64,000 nt of DNA from JBBREP01 sp038202885 (GCA_038202885.1 JBBREP010000004.1:1-64000), one strand, 5' to 3'; numbered from the stretch's first letter, positions 1-8,151 are shown. Numbers and translations are program-made. Notes: a model not told the origin generated them from the sequence alone.

Positions 1-1665
1 GGTACAACATCGTGGTCGCTGTCGTTCGCGCTCGCGAACTTCTCGGCCGGTGGTGCCTACGTCGTGCGTTCGGTCGCGACCGACAGCGTGTCAGGCACAC
101 CGAACGTCGACAACGGCACGAGCGTCACGTTGTACATCGACGAGAACCCTGGCGACACCGTCTACGTGTCGAGTGGTGGGAGCGACTCGAACTCGGGTCT
201 GACCGCCGCACTGCCGGTCGCGACGATCGACAAGGCGCTGCAAGTGGCGAAGACGTCGACACGGTCGCGGATCGTGCTCGGCAACGGCGCGACCTTCGGC
301 GGCGTCAACATGAGCGGCGCCAACTACGCGGGCAGCAAGACGATCCGGGGTGGCTTCAACTCGAGCACGTGGAAGCACGTACCAGCGAGCAACACATCCA
401 CGTTGTCGGCTGCAGGGACCGCAGTCACCGTTGACGGGTTCGCGGGCGTGGTGTTCCAGCAGGTGAGCATCGCCGGAACGAACAGCGGGCTGAGCGCGGG
501 GAGCAGCGTCTACGGCCTGCGCGCGATCAACTCGGCCAACGTCACACTCGACAAGGTCACGGTCACGGCCCAGGCCGGCGTCGCTGGTTCGGCAGGAACG
601 AACAACGCCGGCACCGCCACGGCGGGCGCGGGCGCAGGTAACGGCACCGGCGGATGCGACCATTGCGGCAGTTCCGGCGGCGGCGCGGGTACCTCGGTGG
701 TTTCGGGCGGAGCCGGCGCGGCGAACCCAGGACGTCAAGCCGGCCTGAGTGGCGCGGGTGGCACGTCGGTGAACGGCACTGTCGTCGGCGGTGGCGGCGG
801 TAGCGGTGGCTGTATCGGCTACTACGGCGGGTGCAAGGGTACGAAGGGTTTCGGCGGTACCGGTGGGACCAAGGGGCCCGCTGGCGCTGCGGGTGCACCT
901 ACCGACACGGCGTACGGCAGCACCTACAACAGCGCGACGGGTGTGTTGCTCGGTGCTACCGGAGGATCGGGCACGAATGGTGCCGGTGGTGGTGGCGGCG
1001 GATCAGGTGGCGCGGGCTGTGACGGTGGGGTCTGCGTCGGTGACTGGCTGAGCGGTGGCGGCGGCGGTGGTGGTGGCGGCGGCGGCGGCGGCGGGGTTGG
1101 TGGTGGCGGCGGTACTGCGGGCGGCGGATCCTTCGGTGTCTATGCCTTCCAGAGCACCATCACGATCGACTCCTGTGCGTCGGGCTGCACCACGATCACT
1201 ACGAATGCCGGCGGTAGTGGCGGCAATGGTGGCAGTGCTCAGACGGGCGGCGCCGGAGGCAACAGCGGCGCCGGCGGTGTTGGTAACTGCACCGGCGGCT
1301 GTGCCAACGGCAGCAAGGCCGGCGGCGGCGCGGTCTCCGGCGGCGCGGCCAACACGAACGGCTCCAACGGCAACGATGGCACCGACGGCTCGGGCTGTTG
1401 CAACGGCAACGGCGGTGGCGGCGGTGGCGGCGGTGGCGGTGGTGGCGGTGGCAGCGGTGCCGGCGGGAGTGGCGGCGCTGGAGGTCCGAGTATCGGCACG
1501 CTCGTCAAGGTCGGCTCCGGCGGTTCGATCACGAGCCTGAACGCGGCCCAGGTCACGATCGGCGGAGGCGGCACCGGTGGCGCGGCTGGAGCCGCAGGCA
1601 CCGGTGGCAACGCTGGATCTGCTGGTACCAACGGCACCGCAGTAGCGCAGAAATCGGTTGCCTGA
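1..1665 (+). CDS. Gly-rich, parallel beta-helix-like surface protein (5' end missing)
   Basis: The reading frame is open from base 1, so the N-terminus lies outside the window; the stop is TGA at 1663-1665. The first visible residues resemble the end of an Ig-like repeat. They are followed by a DUF1565-like start of a right-handed beta-helix (YVSSGGSDSNSG, then an 'ATIDKAL' rung). From about base 590 the protein becomes extremely Gly-rich, with GGGG, GTGG and NG-type repeats and scattered Cys pairs, much like mycobacterial PE_PGRS tails. This composition produces long spurious ORFs in the other frames, which should be ignored. A cell-surface or secreted structural or adhesive role is likely but not shown. 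The downstream lipoprotein gene overlaps its stop by 8 nt, suggesting co-transcription. Confidence 0.75.
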   Translation, partial: GTTSWSLSFALANFSAGGAYVVRSVATDSVSGTPNVDNGTSVTLYIDENPGDTVYVSSGGSDSNSGLTAALPVATIDKALQVAKTSTRSRIVLGNGATFGGVNMSGANYAGSKTIRGGFNSSTWKHVPASNTSTLSAAGTAVTVDGFAGVVFQQVSIAGTNSGLSAGSSVYGLRAINSANVTLDKVTVTAQAGVAGSAGTNNAGTATAGAGAGNGTGGCDHCGSSGGGAGTSVVSGGAGAANPGRQAGLSGAGGTSVNGTVVGGGGGSGGCIGYYGGCKGTKGFGGTGGTKGPAGAAGAPTDTAYGSTYNSATGVLLGATGGSGTNGAGGGGGGSGGAGCDGGVCVGDWLSGGGGGGGGGGGGGGVGGGGGTAGGGSFGVYAFQSTITIDSCASGCTTITTNAGGSGGNGGSAQTGGAGGNSGAGGVGNCTGGCANGSKAGGGAVSGGAANTNGSNGNDGTDGSGCCNGNGGGGGGGGGGGGGGSGAGGSGGAGGPSIGTLVKVGSGGSITSLNAAQVTIGGGGTGGAAGAAGTGGNAGSAGTNGTAVAQKSVA

Positions 1666-3469
1666 GCCGACGGCACGATGCCGGCGCGGCCGGGCCTCGT
1701 TCGGCGCGCTCCTGTGGGCGGTGCTGGTGGCAACGAGCTGTTCGAACGAGAGTGGCCCGGCGCGGTCTGCGAACACAACGTCGGCAGTGACGACCGCGCA
1801 CCCGCCCAAAGCAGCGCTGCCAGTTGTGCCGGCGCGATTTGTCGATGTGGCGGCACATGCGGGCCTCAGCGGCGCGGTGCAGGCGACACGCCGGCGGGCA
1901 CCGAACTGTTTGCTCAACGCCGAGCGGCTCGCACACGAGTTCCCGCGTCAGCCGCGGGTGACTGCCGCGAGTTGGACCAAGGGACAATGCGTGCCCGAGC
2001 GCATGAGCGGTGGTGTCGCGGTGGGCGACTACGACGGCGATGGTTGGCCCGACGTGTATCTCACCAGGCTCGACGGCCCTGGCTTGCTCTACCGCAACGC
2101 ACGCCACGGAACGTTCGTCGATGTCACCCGTGCGACCGGGCTCGACACGCTCACTGAAGCATCGAACGGCGCGGTATGGGCCGACGTCGACAACGACGGC
2201 GCGCTCGATCTCTACGTGACGACGTTCGCGAGCCACCGTTATTACTTCTTCCACAACGACGGACACGGTCACTTCAGCGAGCAAGCAGTCGAACGCGGCC
2301 TGGCCCAAGACGACGGCACCGTGCACGTCGGTTTCAGCGTCAACGCCGGTGATTTCGACGGCGACGGTTACGTCGATTTCGCAACGTCGGAGTGGCGGCC
2401 ACCCGAGTTGGCGCCGAACATGCGGCCGTCGCACACGCGCCTGTTGCACAACCTCGGCGCACGAGACCCCGGCCACTTCGAAGACGTCACCGACCGCGCC
2501 GGCGTTGCGATGGAGACTCCAACGTTCGCCGTCGTGGGGTTCTCGTCGAGCTTCGACGATCTCGACGGTGACCATCGCGCCGACCTGTTCCTCGCCAATG
2601 ACTTCCTCACGAGCCGCTTGTTCTGGAATGCGGGCCACGGTCGCTTCACGAACGGCACTCGGGCCGCACGGGTGGGCACTGACGAGAACGGCATGGGCCT
2701 CACCGTCGGTGACTACGACGGTGATGGCCGCCCCGACGTGTTCGTGAGTTCGATCTATGACCCAAAGCCCTGCCCGGTGGGGGAGTGCGCGCACGGCTCG
2801 AGCGGCAACCGCCTGTACCGCTCGCTCGGCCAGCACCGCTTCGCGGACGCCACGTCGAGTGCCGGCGTTCGCAACGGTGGTTGGGGTTGGGGCGCGGCGT
2901 TCGTCGACGCGGCCAACGCGGGACGCCTCGATCTCTTGATGACGAGCGGCGTCGACTTCCCATGGGAGCCAACCGCGCAGGCGTACCGAGACGGCGGGAT
3001 GTTCTTCTGGCGCAACCAGGGCAACGGCACGTTCAGCGCGAACGTGGCGAGCGCCGACGGACTCACAGCACCCGGACCCGGCAAGGGGCTCGCGTTGCTC
3101 GACTACGACCACGATGGGCGGATGGACGTGATCGTGGTGCGCGACGGCCGCGCGCCCGTCCTCTATCGCAACGTCACGTCCTCGCCGGGCCACTGGCTCG
3201 GTGTGCGGCTCGTCGGATCACGATCGAACCGCGATGCGCTCGGCGCGATCGTCGAGGTGCAGGCCGACGCCGGCGGGCCGTGGCAACGACCTACGTACGG
3301 GTCGGTCACGCATTTCCTCGGTCAGAGCGAGCCCACTGTCCACGTAGGTCTGGGGCCAACGACGCGGCGCGTCGCGAGGGTGCGCGTGCGGTGGCCGAGC
3401 GGCGTGTCGTCGGCGGTGCATGGCGTCGCGGCCGATCGCACGATCACGCTGGTGGAACCCGGTGGCTGA
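1658..3469 (+). CDS. FG-GAP/VCBS repeat lipoprotein with ASPIC/UnbV C-terminal domain (CRTAC1-like)
   Basis: 603 aa from a TTG start that overlaps the preceding stop (TTGCCTGA). Residues about 13-28 form a hydrophobic signal ending in VATSC, a plausible although imperfect lipobox, so the mature protein is probably lipid-anchored outside the cell. Between about residues 115 and 500 there are several Ca-binding-type FG-GAP/VCBS repeats, visible as DYDGDG, DVDNDG, DFDGDG, DLDGDH and DYDHDG loops spaced about 60 residues apart, which predict a beta-propeller. The last 80 residues (GAIVEVQA, FLGQSE, VRVRWPSG) match the ASPIC/UnbV domain. The family is widespread but biochemically uncharacterised. 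A gene for an UnbU-like membrane protein, a frequent partner of this family, occurs at 41906. Confidence 0.88.
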   Translation: MPEPTARCRRGRASFGALLWAVLVATSCSNESGPARSANTTSAVTTAHPPKAALPVVPARFVDVAAHAGLSGAVQATRRRAPNCLLNAERLAHEFPRQPRVTAASWTKGQCVPERMSGGVAVGDYDGDGWPDVYLTRLDGPGLLYRNARHGTFVDVTRATGLDTLTEASNGAVWADVDNDGALDLYVTTFASHRYYFFHNDGHGHFSEQAVERGLAQDDGTVHVGFSVNAGDFDGDGYVDFATSEWRPPELAPNMRPSHTRLLHNLGARDPGHFEDVTDRAGVAMETPTFAVVGFSSSFDDLDGDHRADLFLANDFLTSRLFWNAGHGRFTNGTRAARVGTDENGMGLTVGDYDGDGRPDVFVSSIYDPKPCPVGECAHGSSGNRLYRSLGQHRFADATSSAGVRNGGWGWGAAFVDAANAGRLDLLMTSGVDFPWEPTAQAYRDGGMFFWRNQGNGTFSANVASADGLTAPGPGKGLALLDYDHDGRMDVIVVRDGRAPVLYRNVTSSPGHWLGVRLVGSRSNRDALGAIVEVQADAGGPWQRPTYGSVTHFLGQSEPTVHVGLGPTTRRVARVRVRWPSGVSSAVHGVAADRTITLVEPGG

Positions 3470-3683
3470 TCGCCACACGTCGGTGCGCCGCTCGTTCTGT
3501 GTGTTCGCGTGTGCCGTGGCGTGTTCGGTGGCAGTCGCCGCGTGTGCTTCGTCGTCGTCGCCGCCCACTGCGGCCGAGGTCGCGGCGGTCGTGCCCGGCC
3601 ACGCGAACCGCGACGGCGTATTCGCTCCGCTCAACCCGGCCTTGTGCAGCGCCGCCGCGCCCTGCATCGACACGCCGAAGTAG
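3462..3683 (+). CDS. small predicted lipoprotein
   Basis: 73 aa from GTG at 3462, overlapping the previous stop as GTGGCTGA, the same 8-nt arrangement used by the gene before it. Two arginines precede a hydrophobic segment that ends in VAVAAC, a good lipobox, followed by a Ser-rich linker and a short mature part with two further Cys (ALCSAAAPC). I do not recognise a family. The coupling and the clear signal sequence support a real gene co-expressed with the UnbV-domain lipoprotein. The mature domain is only about 45 residues, so an accessory or structural role is all that can be suggested. Confidence 0.6.
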   Translation: MADRHTSVRRSFCVFACAVACSVAVAACASSSSPPTAAEVAAVVPGHANRDGVFAPLNPALCSAAAPCIDTPK

Positions 3684-3778
3684 GCGAGGGAGCAGCGGCG
3701 AACGCATGGCCGGGGCCCGGGCCGTCGACATCGGCGAGTAGCGCCGCATGGCTGTGGAACGCCTCTACACTGCTGCAA

Positions 3779-4282
3779 ATGGCACCGTCGCAGTTCACCC
3801 ATTTGGATCCACTCGGCCGGGCCCGGATGGTCGACGTGACCGCGAAGGAGTCGTCGCACCGACGGGCGGTCGCCCGCTGCCAGGTGCGCATGCAGCCCGA
3901 GACGGCGAGCGCGATTGCGTCGGGCGCGATCACCAAAGGCGACGTGCTGGCCGTGGCTCGCGTCGCGGGGATCCAGGCAGCGAAGCAGACGTCCAACCTC
4001 TTGCCGTTGTGCCACCCGCTCCTCGTCGGGTCGGTGTACGTCAACTTCCGCATCGAAGACAGCTACGTGGAAATCGAGACGCAGGTCGACACCGTCGACC
4101 GGACCGGCGTCGAGATGGAGGCGATGACGGCGTGCGCCATCGCGGCCCTCACGATCTACGACATGTGCAAATCGATCGACCGGTCGATGACCATCGGCGA
4201 GATCGCGCTCTGGGAGAAAACCGGCGGCCGTTCCGGCGTGTGGCGCCGACCGTCTGACGGCACCGGCGAGTTTGACCGCTGA
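3779..4282 (+). CDS. moaC: cyclic pyranopterin monophosphate synthase MoaC
   Basis: 167 aa. MoaC acts in molybdenum cofactor biosynthesis, converting the product of MoaA (3',8-cyclo-GTP) to cyclic pyranopterin monophosphate. Family hallmarks are visible: 'HLDPLGRARMVDV' at the N-terminus, the KGDVL segment, LLPLCHPL, the TGVEMEAMTA segment and the catalytic MCKSIDRSM region. The ATG at 3779 gives the usual MoaC length and starts directly at conserved sequence. A molybdopterin-dependent oxidoreductase is encoded at 58475-59281, so the cofactor has at least one likely user here. The neighbouring GlpR/SepX-like gene recalls the moeA-moaC-sepX neighbourhood of other actinobacteria. Confidence 0.96.
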   Translation: MAPSQFTHLDPLGRARMVDVTAKESSHRRAVARCQVRMQPETASAIASGAITKGDVLAVARVAGIQAAKQTSNLLPLCHPLLVGSVYVNFRIEDSYVEIETQVDTVDRTGVEMEAMTACAIAALTIYDMCKSIDRSMTIGEIALWEKTGGRSGVWRRPSDGTGEFDR

Positions 4283-4444
4283 CGCGGCATCCCCTCGCCG
4301 GGTACATACGCCCAGGTCAGCGGGCCTCGGTTTGCGATCCGCAGGCGCTGCCGCCTAAACCGGTGCTGCGGAGTAGAGGGTCCACCAGCTGTGGGACCAC
4401 CTCCGGTACTGTCGCCAAGCGAAGGTGGTCGGAAGGTTTTGAGT

Positions 4445-4903
4445 GTGCTGCTTGGAGCGCTCGCCCTGTTGTGGGGCGCCATACTCACTCCGCCCCTCTT
4501 GCGGGCGAGAGCGGCGAATCGTGGCCCCGTCGACTTCAGTGACTTCTACACCTCGCTCTCCCAGCTCGGCGGCCGTCGCGGTCCGCGGGGCGCACTCCCG
4601 GCCGATCCTGGCGCTCGTCGGCGCGCGGTGTTGTGCCGTCGCCGTACGGCCGAACGCCGCCGTCGCGTCCTCGTAACGCTCGGCGGGGCCGTTGGCGTGA
4701 CGTTCCTCGCGGCGTCCTTCGGCAGCGGTATCGGGCCGTGGTTGCTGTTCGCGGCGAGCGTGGCGCTGCTCGGTGGCTATGTCGCCCTGCTCGCTTACAT
4801 GCAGCGCAGCGCTGGTAGTCACGGGCGACCGAACAACCTGCGGTACCTGCCTGCGCCGAGGTTGGCGCCGGAGTTCGTGTTGCGCCGCACGGTCAACTCG
4901 TAG
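4445..4903 (+). CDS. GlpR/SepX-like membrane protein
   Basis: 152 aa if translation starts at GTG 4445, which has GGAAGG 8 nt upstream; an in-frame GTG at 4391 would add 18 residues. The order of elements is one N-terminal membrane segment (VLLGALALLWGAILTPP) followed by basic residues, a polar linker, an Arg-rich RRRTAERRRR stretch, then two more membrane segments and a short basic tail. This matches SepX (Streptomyces) and GlpR (Corynebacterium), small membrane proteins of actinobacterial cell division that lie near moeA/moaC. The assignment rests on topology, the Arg-rich motif before the hairpin of membrane helices, and position after moaC. Sequence identity to known members cannot be measured here. 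Confidence 0.6.
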   Translation: MLLGALALLWGAILTPPLLRARAANRGPVDFSDFYTSLSQLGGRRGPRGALPADPGARRRAVLCRRRTAERRRRVLVTLGGAVGVTFLAASFGSGIGPWLLFAASVALLGGYVALLAYMQRSAGSHGRPNNLRYLPAPRLAPEFVLRRTVNS

Positions 4904-4924
4904 CGGCACCCGCTGCCCGTCGCC

Positions 4925-5572
4925 GTGGCCGAGCGCGCCGAGGAGATCAACGGCCTCGCCGCTGGTGCGCGGGCCCGGCTTGAGGTGCGCCATCATGCGC
5001 GCGAGGCGACGATCGGCGCGGCGCGCCGGGCCATTCAGTGTTGTGCCGCGTCGATCCGGGCGACGCACCGAGGCGAGTTCGACGCGGCGCGCTCGTTGGC
5101 CGACGAGGCCCGCACCCATCTCGCGGGCGCGGATGCCGCAACGGAGGCGGTGCCCGAAGTGCGCGGGAGTGGCCCGCTCGCGGACGCCAAGAAGGAGTAC
5201 GCCGAGGCTGAGTTGACGCTCGCGTTTGTGCGAGGCGACGCCCTGCCGACGCTCGAACAGCTCGGTATGGATGCCGCTCCGTACCTCTGCGGGATGGCCG
5301 AAGCCGCGAGCGAACTGCGTCGGCAGGTGCTCGACTGCATGCGGCACGGTGCGTTGGAGCGCGCCGAGGTACTCATGGGCGCGATGGACGACGTGTATTC
5401 GATGCTCGTGACGATCGACTATCCCGACGCGGTGACGGGTGGGCTGCGCCGCACGACCGACGCGTTGCGTGCGGTACTTGAACGGACCCGCGGCGATCTG
5501 ACGACCACGACGGTAGCGGCGCGGCTCCAGGCCTCGATCGAGGCCGAGCGCGGCCGCCGCTCCACCCCCTAA
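4925..5572 (+). CDS. translin-family protein (bacterial)
   Basis: 215 aa, predicted almost wholly alpha-helical. The C-terminal half carries features of the translin family: a QLGMDAAPYLCGMAEAASELRR segment, a helix ending GALERAEVLMGAMDDVYSML, the 'DYPDAVTGGLRR' turn, and a final long helix with VLERTRGDL. Eukaryotic translin with TRAX forms the C3PO nuclease octamer; archaeal and a few bacterial relatives are known but have no settled function. Start is GTG at 4925, 22 nt after the upstream stop, so co-transcription with moaC and the SepX-like gene is likely. A hairpin at 5637-5677 probably ends the transcript. Confidence 0.7.
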   Translation: MAERAEEINGLAAGARARLEVRHHAREATIGAARRAIQCCAASIRATHRGEFDAARSLADEARTHLAGADAATEAVPEVRGSGPLADAKKEYAEAELTLAFVRGDALPTLEQLGMDAAPYLCGMAEAASELRRQVLDCMRHGALERAEVLMGAMDDVYSMLVTIDYPDAVTGGLRRTTDALRAVLERTRGDLTTTTVAARLQASIEAERGRRSTP

Positions 5573-5636
5573 TCGGCGCTTCTGATTCTCGCACGCAGCG
5601 CAGATGTGTCGTGTGGGATGCGGAAAGCGTCGAGAA

Positions 5637-5677
5637 GGGCGCCGGTGCCGCACAGAACTCGTGCAGCACCGGCGCCC
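5637..5677. terminator. strong hairpin between convergent genes
   Basis: A perfect 12-bp inverted repeat (GGGCGCCGGTGC at 5637-5648, GCACCGGCGCCC at 5666-5677), with a further inner GCAC/GTGC pairing, lies between the convergent translin-like gene and the sigma-factor operon. There is no T-tract, so it would be an actinobacterial-type (I-shaped) bidirectional terminator. The function is inferred from position and stem strength only. Confidence 0.6.
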
Positions 5678-5706
5678 AACCGTCGTTGGAGCGATGTTGG
5701 TTCGGC

Positions 5707-6654
5707 TCAACCAGGTTGGTTGCCGCCGCGTACCGACATGGCGCCGTCGGGGCCGGTGGTCACCGTGACGCCGTCGATCTTGGTCTCGTGCACGGTGCCG
5801 TCGCTCGTTGTCACGTGAGCCGTCCATGACGCTCTGCGACTGGACGTGACCGCACCGGGCGTGGCGCCACTTGGCCTGCCGATGAGGTTTTGGGGCACAA
5901 ACAAGGCGTAGTAGCCGGGCCGCACCGTGGCTTGCACCGTCCCGACGCCGGGGACGTCGACCGAAATCGCAGTCACATCGGATTGCGTTGTGCCGAGCAG
6001 CTTCATTGCGCCCGACATCGTGCCGTCGCTGGCGAGGCTGGCGGTTCCGAAGCTGGCTGCGGCGTCGATGAGGTGGCCCGTCGGCCACGAGTGCGCGTCG
6101 GGAGTCAGCAACGCTTGCCCGTCGGGGTCGAGGGTGCAGATGATGTGGTGGTTGGCGTCGCCGTACAGCGCGAGTGCCATCGCGCCGCGCGCGTCGATCA
6201 GGATCAACGGCAGGTCTCCGATCGTGCGCATCGACCCTGAAGGTGGCGGCGACACGCTGATGCCACCGGGTTCGGAACCGTGGCTCGTGACGCCGGATGG
6301 TGTGCTGTCCGTGTGCGTCGTCTTACTCGGGTGTCGACCGGGATCGACATCGGTGCCGTCGGGGACGGTCGCGGCGCGGCACTGCTGATCCATGTGGCTT
6401 GTCGCGATCGACGAGAGGTGTTTCGGTGTCGCCGACCAGGCGGCTGGCGCGTTGCCGCCGGTGCTCATCACCGCCGTCGTCGTGATGGCGACGGCCGTGA
6501 GCGTGGCGACCGACGCGGCGATCGCCGCGGGACCGCGACGCGAGCGGCGCGGCGCACGCGGCGCGTTGGGACGGAACTCGAGCGAGGGGAGGGCCGCAGC
6601 GAACGCGGTTGCTGCGAACGTGACGTCGTGGTCGTTGATGTTGTCGTCGATCAT
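5707..6654 (-). CDS. membrane-anchored partner of the ECF sigma factor (putative anti-sigma)
   Basis: 315 aa from ATG at 6654, which overlaps the sigma-factor stop as ATGA. A short acidic N-terminal cytoplasmic part (about residues 1-40) is followed by one membrane helix at about 41-64. The rest is a roughly 250-residue extracytoplasmic domain with a Pro/Ser/His-rich linker and a beta-rich tail. The order and coupling match sigma/anti-sigma pairs in which the membrane protein holds the sigma factor at the membrane. No HxxxCxxC zinc anti-sigma motif is present and the cytoplasmic part is very short, so it could instead be a sensor or a target of the sigma factor. I do not recognise the extracellular domain. 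Confidence 0.65.
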   Translation of the reverse strand: MIDDNINDHDVTFAATAFAAALPSLEFRPNAPRAPRRSRRGPAAIAASVATLTAVAITTTAVMSTGGNAPAAWSATPKHLSSIATSHMDQQCRAATVPDGTDVDPGRHPSKTTHTDSTPSGVTSHGSEPGGISVSPPPSGSMRTIGDLPLILIDARGAMALALYGDANHHIICTLDPDGQALLTPDAHSWPTGHLIDAAASFGTASLASDGTMSGAMKLLGTTQSDVTAISVDVPGVGTVQATVRPGYYALFVPQNLIGRPSGATPGAVTSSRRASWTAHVTTSDGTVHETKIDGVTVTTGPDGAMSVRGGNQPG

Positions 6655-7154
6655 TGTGAGATGGTCTCCTGAGGTGCGAGGGGCGAGGCTGCGGGTGACG
6701 GGATGGTCAAGCGCAGGGACGTGAGCGCACGATGGAGGTGCACCGAGACGGTGGCCGGGGCGATCCCCAGCACGTCGGCGACCTCGTCGTTCGCGAGGTC
6801 GAGCAAGATCCGCATGACCACGACGTCGCGTTGGCGTTCGGGTAAGTCCCGCAACGCCACCAGGAGGTCGCAGTCGAGGTCGAGTTCGGGGGCGGGTGTC
6901 GGCGCGTCCGGTCGCAGGCGACCGAATAGCCGGCGCGATCGCCACCGGTCTCGATGCAGATTCAGCGCGACACGAACGACCCATGCCGCCGGCGCCGCGT
7001 GCGTGGAGACGTCGCTCCAGCGTTCCCACGCACGGGTGTAGGCCTCGGCCAGCAGGTCGTCGGCTTCGCCGAGGTCACCCACTGTCGCGAGCACGGCTCG
7101 GAAACAGCCGTCCTTGGTCGAGCGGTAGAACTCGTCGAAACCCTTTCGCTTCAC
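6651..7154 (-). CDS. ECF-type RNA polymerase sigma factor
   Basis: 167 aa. Region 2 is visible at the N-terminus (DEFYRSTKDGCFRAVLATVGD, then AYTRAWERWSDV) and region 4 at the C-terminus (LPERQRDVVVMRI, EVADVLGIAPATVSVHLHRAL), with the usual helix-turn-helix for the -35 element. Region 3 is absent, as is normal for the ECF group; the sequence resembles the SigE/SAM-type 'SigL-like' subgroups common in actinobacteria. Start is ATG at 7154. It is the first gene of a two-gene operon with the membrane protein at 5707-6654, probably autoregulated; no matching -35/-10 pair was assigned. Confidence 0.93.
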   Translation of the reverse strand: MKRKGFDEFYRSTKDGCFRAVLATVGDLGEADDLLAEAYTRAWERWSDVSTHAAPAAWVVRVALNLHRDRWRSRRLFGRLRPDAPTPAPELDLDCDLLVALRDLPERQRDVVVMRILLDLANDEVADVLGIAPATVSVHLHRALTSLRLTIPSPAASPLAPQETISQ

Positions 7155-7310
7155 GTCGCGGTTACGTTTCGCACGGCTGTTTCGTTTACCGCGTCGCGCC
7201 GTCAGGTCAGGCGCGGTCCCAGCTGGGGCTCAGGAACCGCGGGAACCCTCGCGGCCTCGATCTCGGTGTCGCTCGCCGAAGCCCGGGTGGTAGTTTCGAC
7301 GGTCCCTCCA

Positions 7311-7383
7311 GGGGGTGTAGCTCAGCTGGCAGAGCGCTACGTTCGCATCGTAGAAGTCGACGGTTCGAATCCGTTCACCTCCA
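7311..7383 (+). tRNA. tRNA-Ala (anticodon CGC)
   Basis: 73 nt that fold as a full cloverleaf. The acceptor stem is GGGGGTG/CACCTCC and carries the G3:U70 wobble pair, the main alanine identity element. The D-stem is GCTC/GAGC, the anticodon stem CTACG/CGTAG has loop TTCGCAT (anticodon CGC), and the T-stem GACGG/CCGTT has loop TTCGAAT. CCA is not encoded after the discriminator A. It stands alone, downstream of and divergent from the sigma-factor operon. Confidence 0.95.
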
Positions 7384-7484
7384 CTGGCGTTGTCGTTTCG
7401 ACAACGCGGGCTTCGCCATCGTGCACGAGGCAGCGCGGCGCGTTCTGCGCCGACGTTGTCTCAGGCGATTCGTAGGCTCGGCGG

Positions 7485-7745
7485 GTGCCGAGGCTGAGCG
7501 AGTTCTACGGGATCGCGATCTACATGTATTGGGTCGACCATCCGCCTCCGCACTTCCACGCGTTTTACGCAGGCGACGAGGCCGTCGTCACCATCGCTGA
7601 CGGATCAGTCATCGCCGGGTCGATCCCTCGGACAGCGCTTCGCCTTGTCCGCGAGTGGGCTGAGCTTCATCGCACGGAGCTCGAGACGAATTGGGATCTC
7701 GCCGCGCGGCCAGAGGCGATGCGTCCGATCGAGCCGCTCCAGTAG
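7485..7745 (+). CDS. DUF4160 family protein
   Basis: 86 aa from GTG at 7485. The conserved DUF4160 core is present: MPRLSEFYGIAIYMYWVDH, PPPHFHAFYAGDEA, then a helix with the WAELHR segment. The family is small, has no established biochemical activity, and is very often encoded next to a DUF2442 protein, as here with 9 nt between the genes. The pair is sometimes annotated as toxin-antitoxin-like, but that has no evidence in this sequence. Confidence 0.9.
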   Translation: MPRLSEFYGIAIYMYWVDHPPPHFHAFYAGDEAVVTIADGSVIAGSIPRTALRLVREWAELHRTELETNWDLAARPEAMRPIEPLQ

Positions 7746-7754
7746 CCTGGGTTC

Positions 7755-8054
7755 ATGGGTGCGCTCGCTCGGATCGTTGAGGTCGAGGTGCTCGACGACT
7801 ACGTACTGCGTGTGACGTTCACGGACGGACTCGTGCGGGAGCTCGATTTCACGCCCATGCTCGCGGAGGCCATGTTCGCGACGCTGCGCGACGCTGCGCT
7901 GTTCGCTGCTGTGACGGTGGACCCGCTCGCCGGGACGATCTCCTGGCCGACCGGCATCGATCTCGATCCTGATGTGCTCCACGGCGATCGGTCGAGCCCT
8001 TCGAAGTTTGCTCCGGTCGCGCGTCGCGAGTTTCGGCTGAGACCGACTGGCTGA
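7755..8054 (+). CDS. DUF2442 family protein
   Basis: 99 aa. The DUF2442 pattern is visible: an N-terminal beta-hairpin (VLDDYVLRVTFTDGLVRELDFTPML), a central 'FAAVTVDPLAGTISWPTGIDLDPDVL' segment, and a polar C-terminus. It follows the DUF4160 gene after 9 nt and is almost certainly co-translated with it. No function is established for the family; DNA or protein binding has been suggested elsewhere from its small fold. Confidence 0.9.
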   Translation: MGALARIVEVEVLDDYVLRVTFTDGLVRELDFTPMLAEAMFATLRDAALFAAVTVDPLAGTISWPTGIDLDPDVLHGDRSSPSKFAPVARREFRLRPTG

Positions 8055-8151
8055 CCGAGCGTCGTTTTCAGGCGACGAACCCGCTCAGGCGCCTGTCTCC
8101 GACATGAGACTCGACACGCTCGGCGAGTACGACAGCGTGGGTGACGTGCAG

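Noticed and set aside
64..1917. Several long ORFs antisense or out of frame to the Gly-rich gene and early lipoprotein region
   Set aside because: They are compositional shadows of GGC/GGT-rich codons; they encode low-complexity Arg/Ala/Thr/Pro strings and have no start context.
1553..3193. 546-codon minus-strand ORF opposite the FG-GAP/UnbV gene
   Set aside because: It is antisense to clear Ca-binding repeats and its translation is unordered Arg/Ala/Val-rich sequence without domains.
4355..6088. 577-codon minus-strand ORF across the SepX-like and translin-like genes
   Set aside because: Arg/Ala/His-rich translation with no family features; the plus-strand genes have recognisable motifs and ribosome-binding sites.
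7485..8054. DUF4160/DUF2442 pair as a toxin-antitoxin system beside a tRNA (integration site)
   Set aside because: The tRNA has no repeated 3' end nearby and there is no integrase; the pair is common in ordinary chromosomal contexts.
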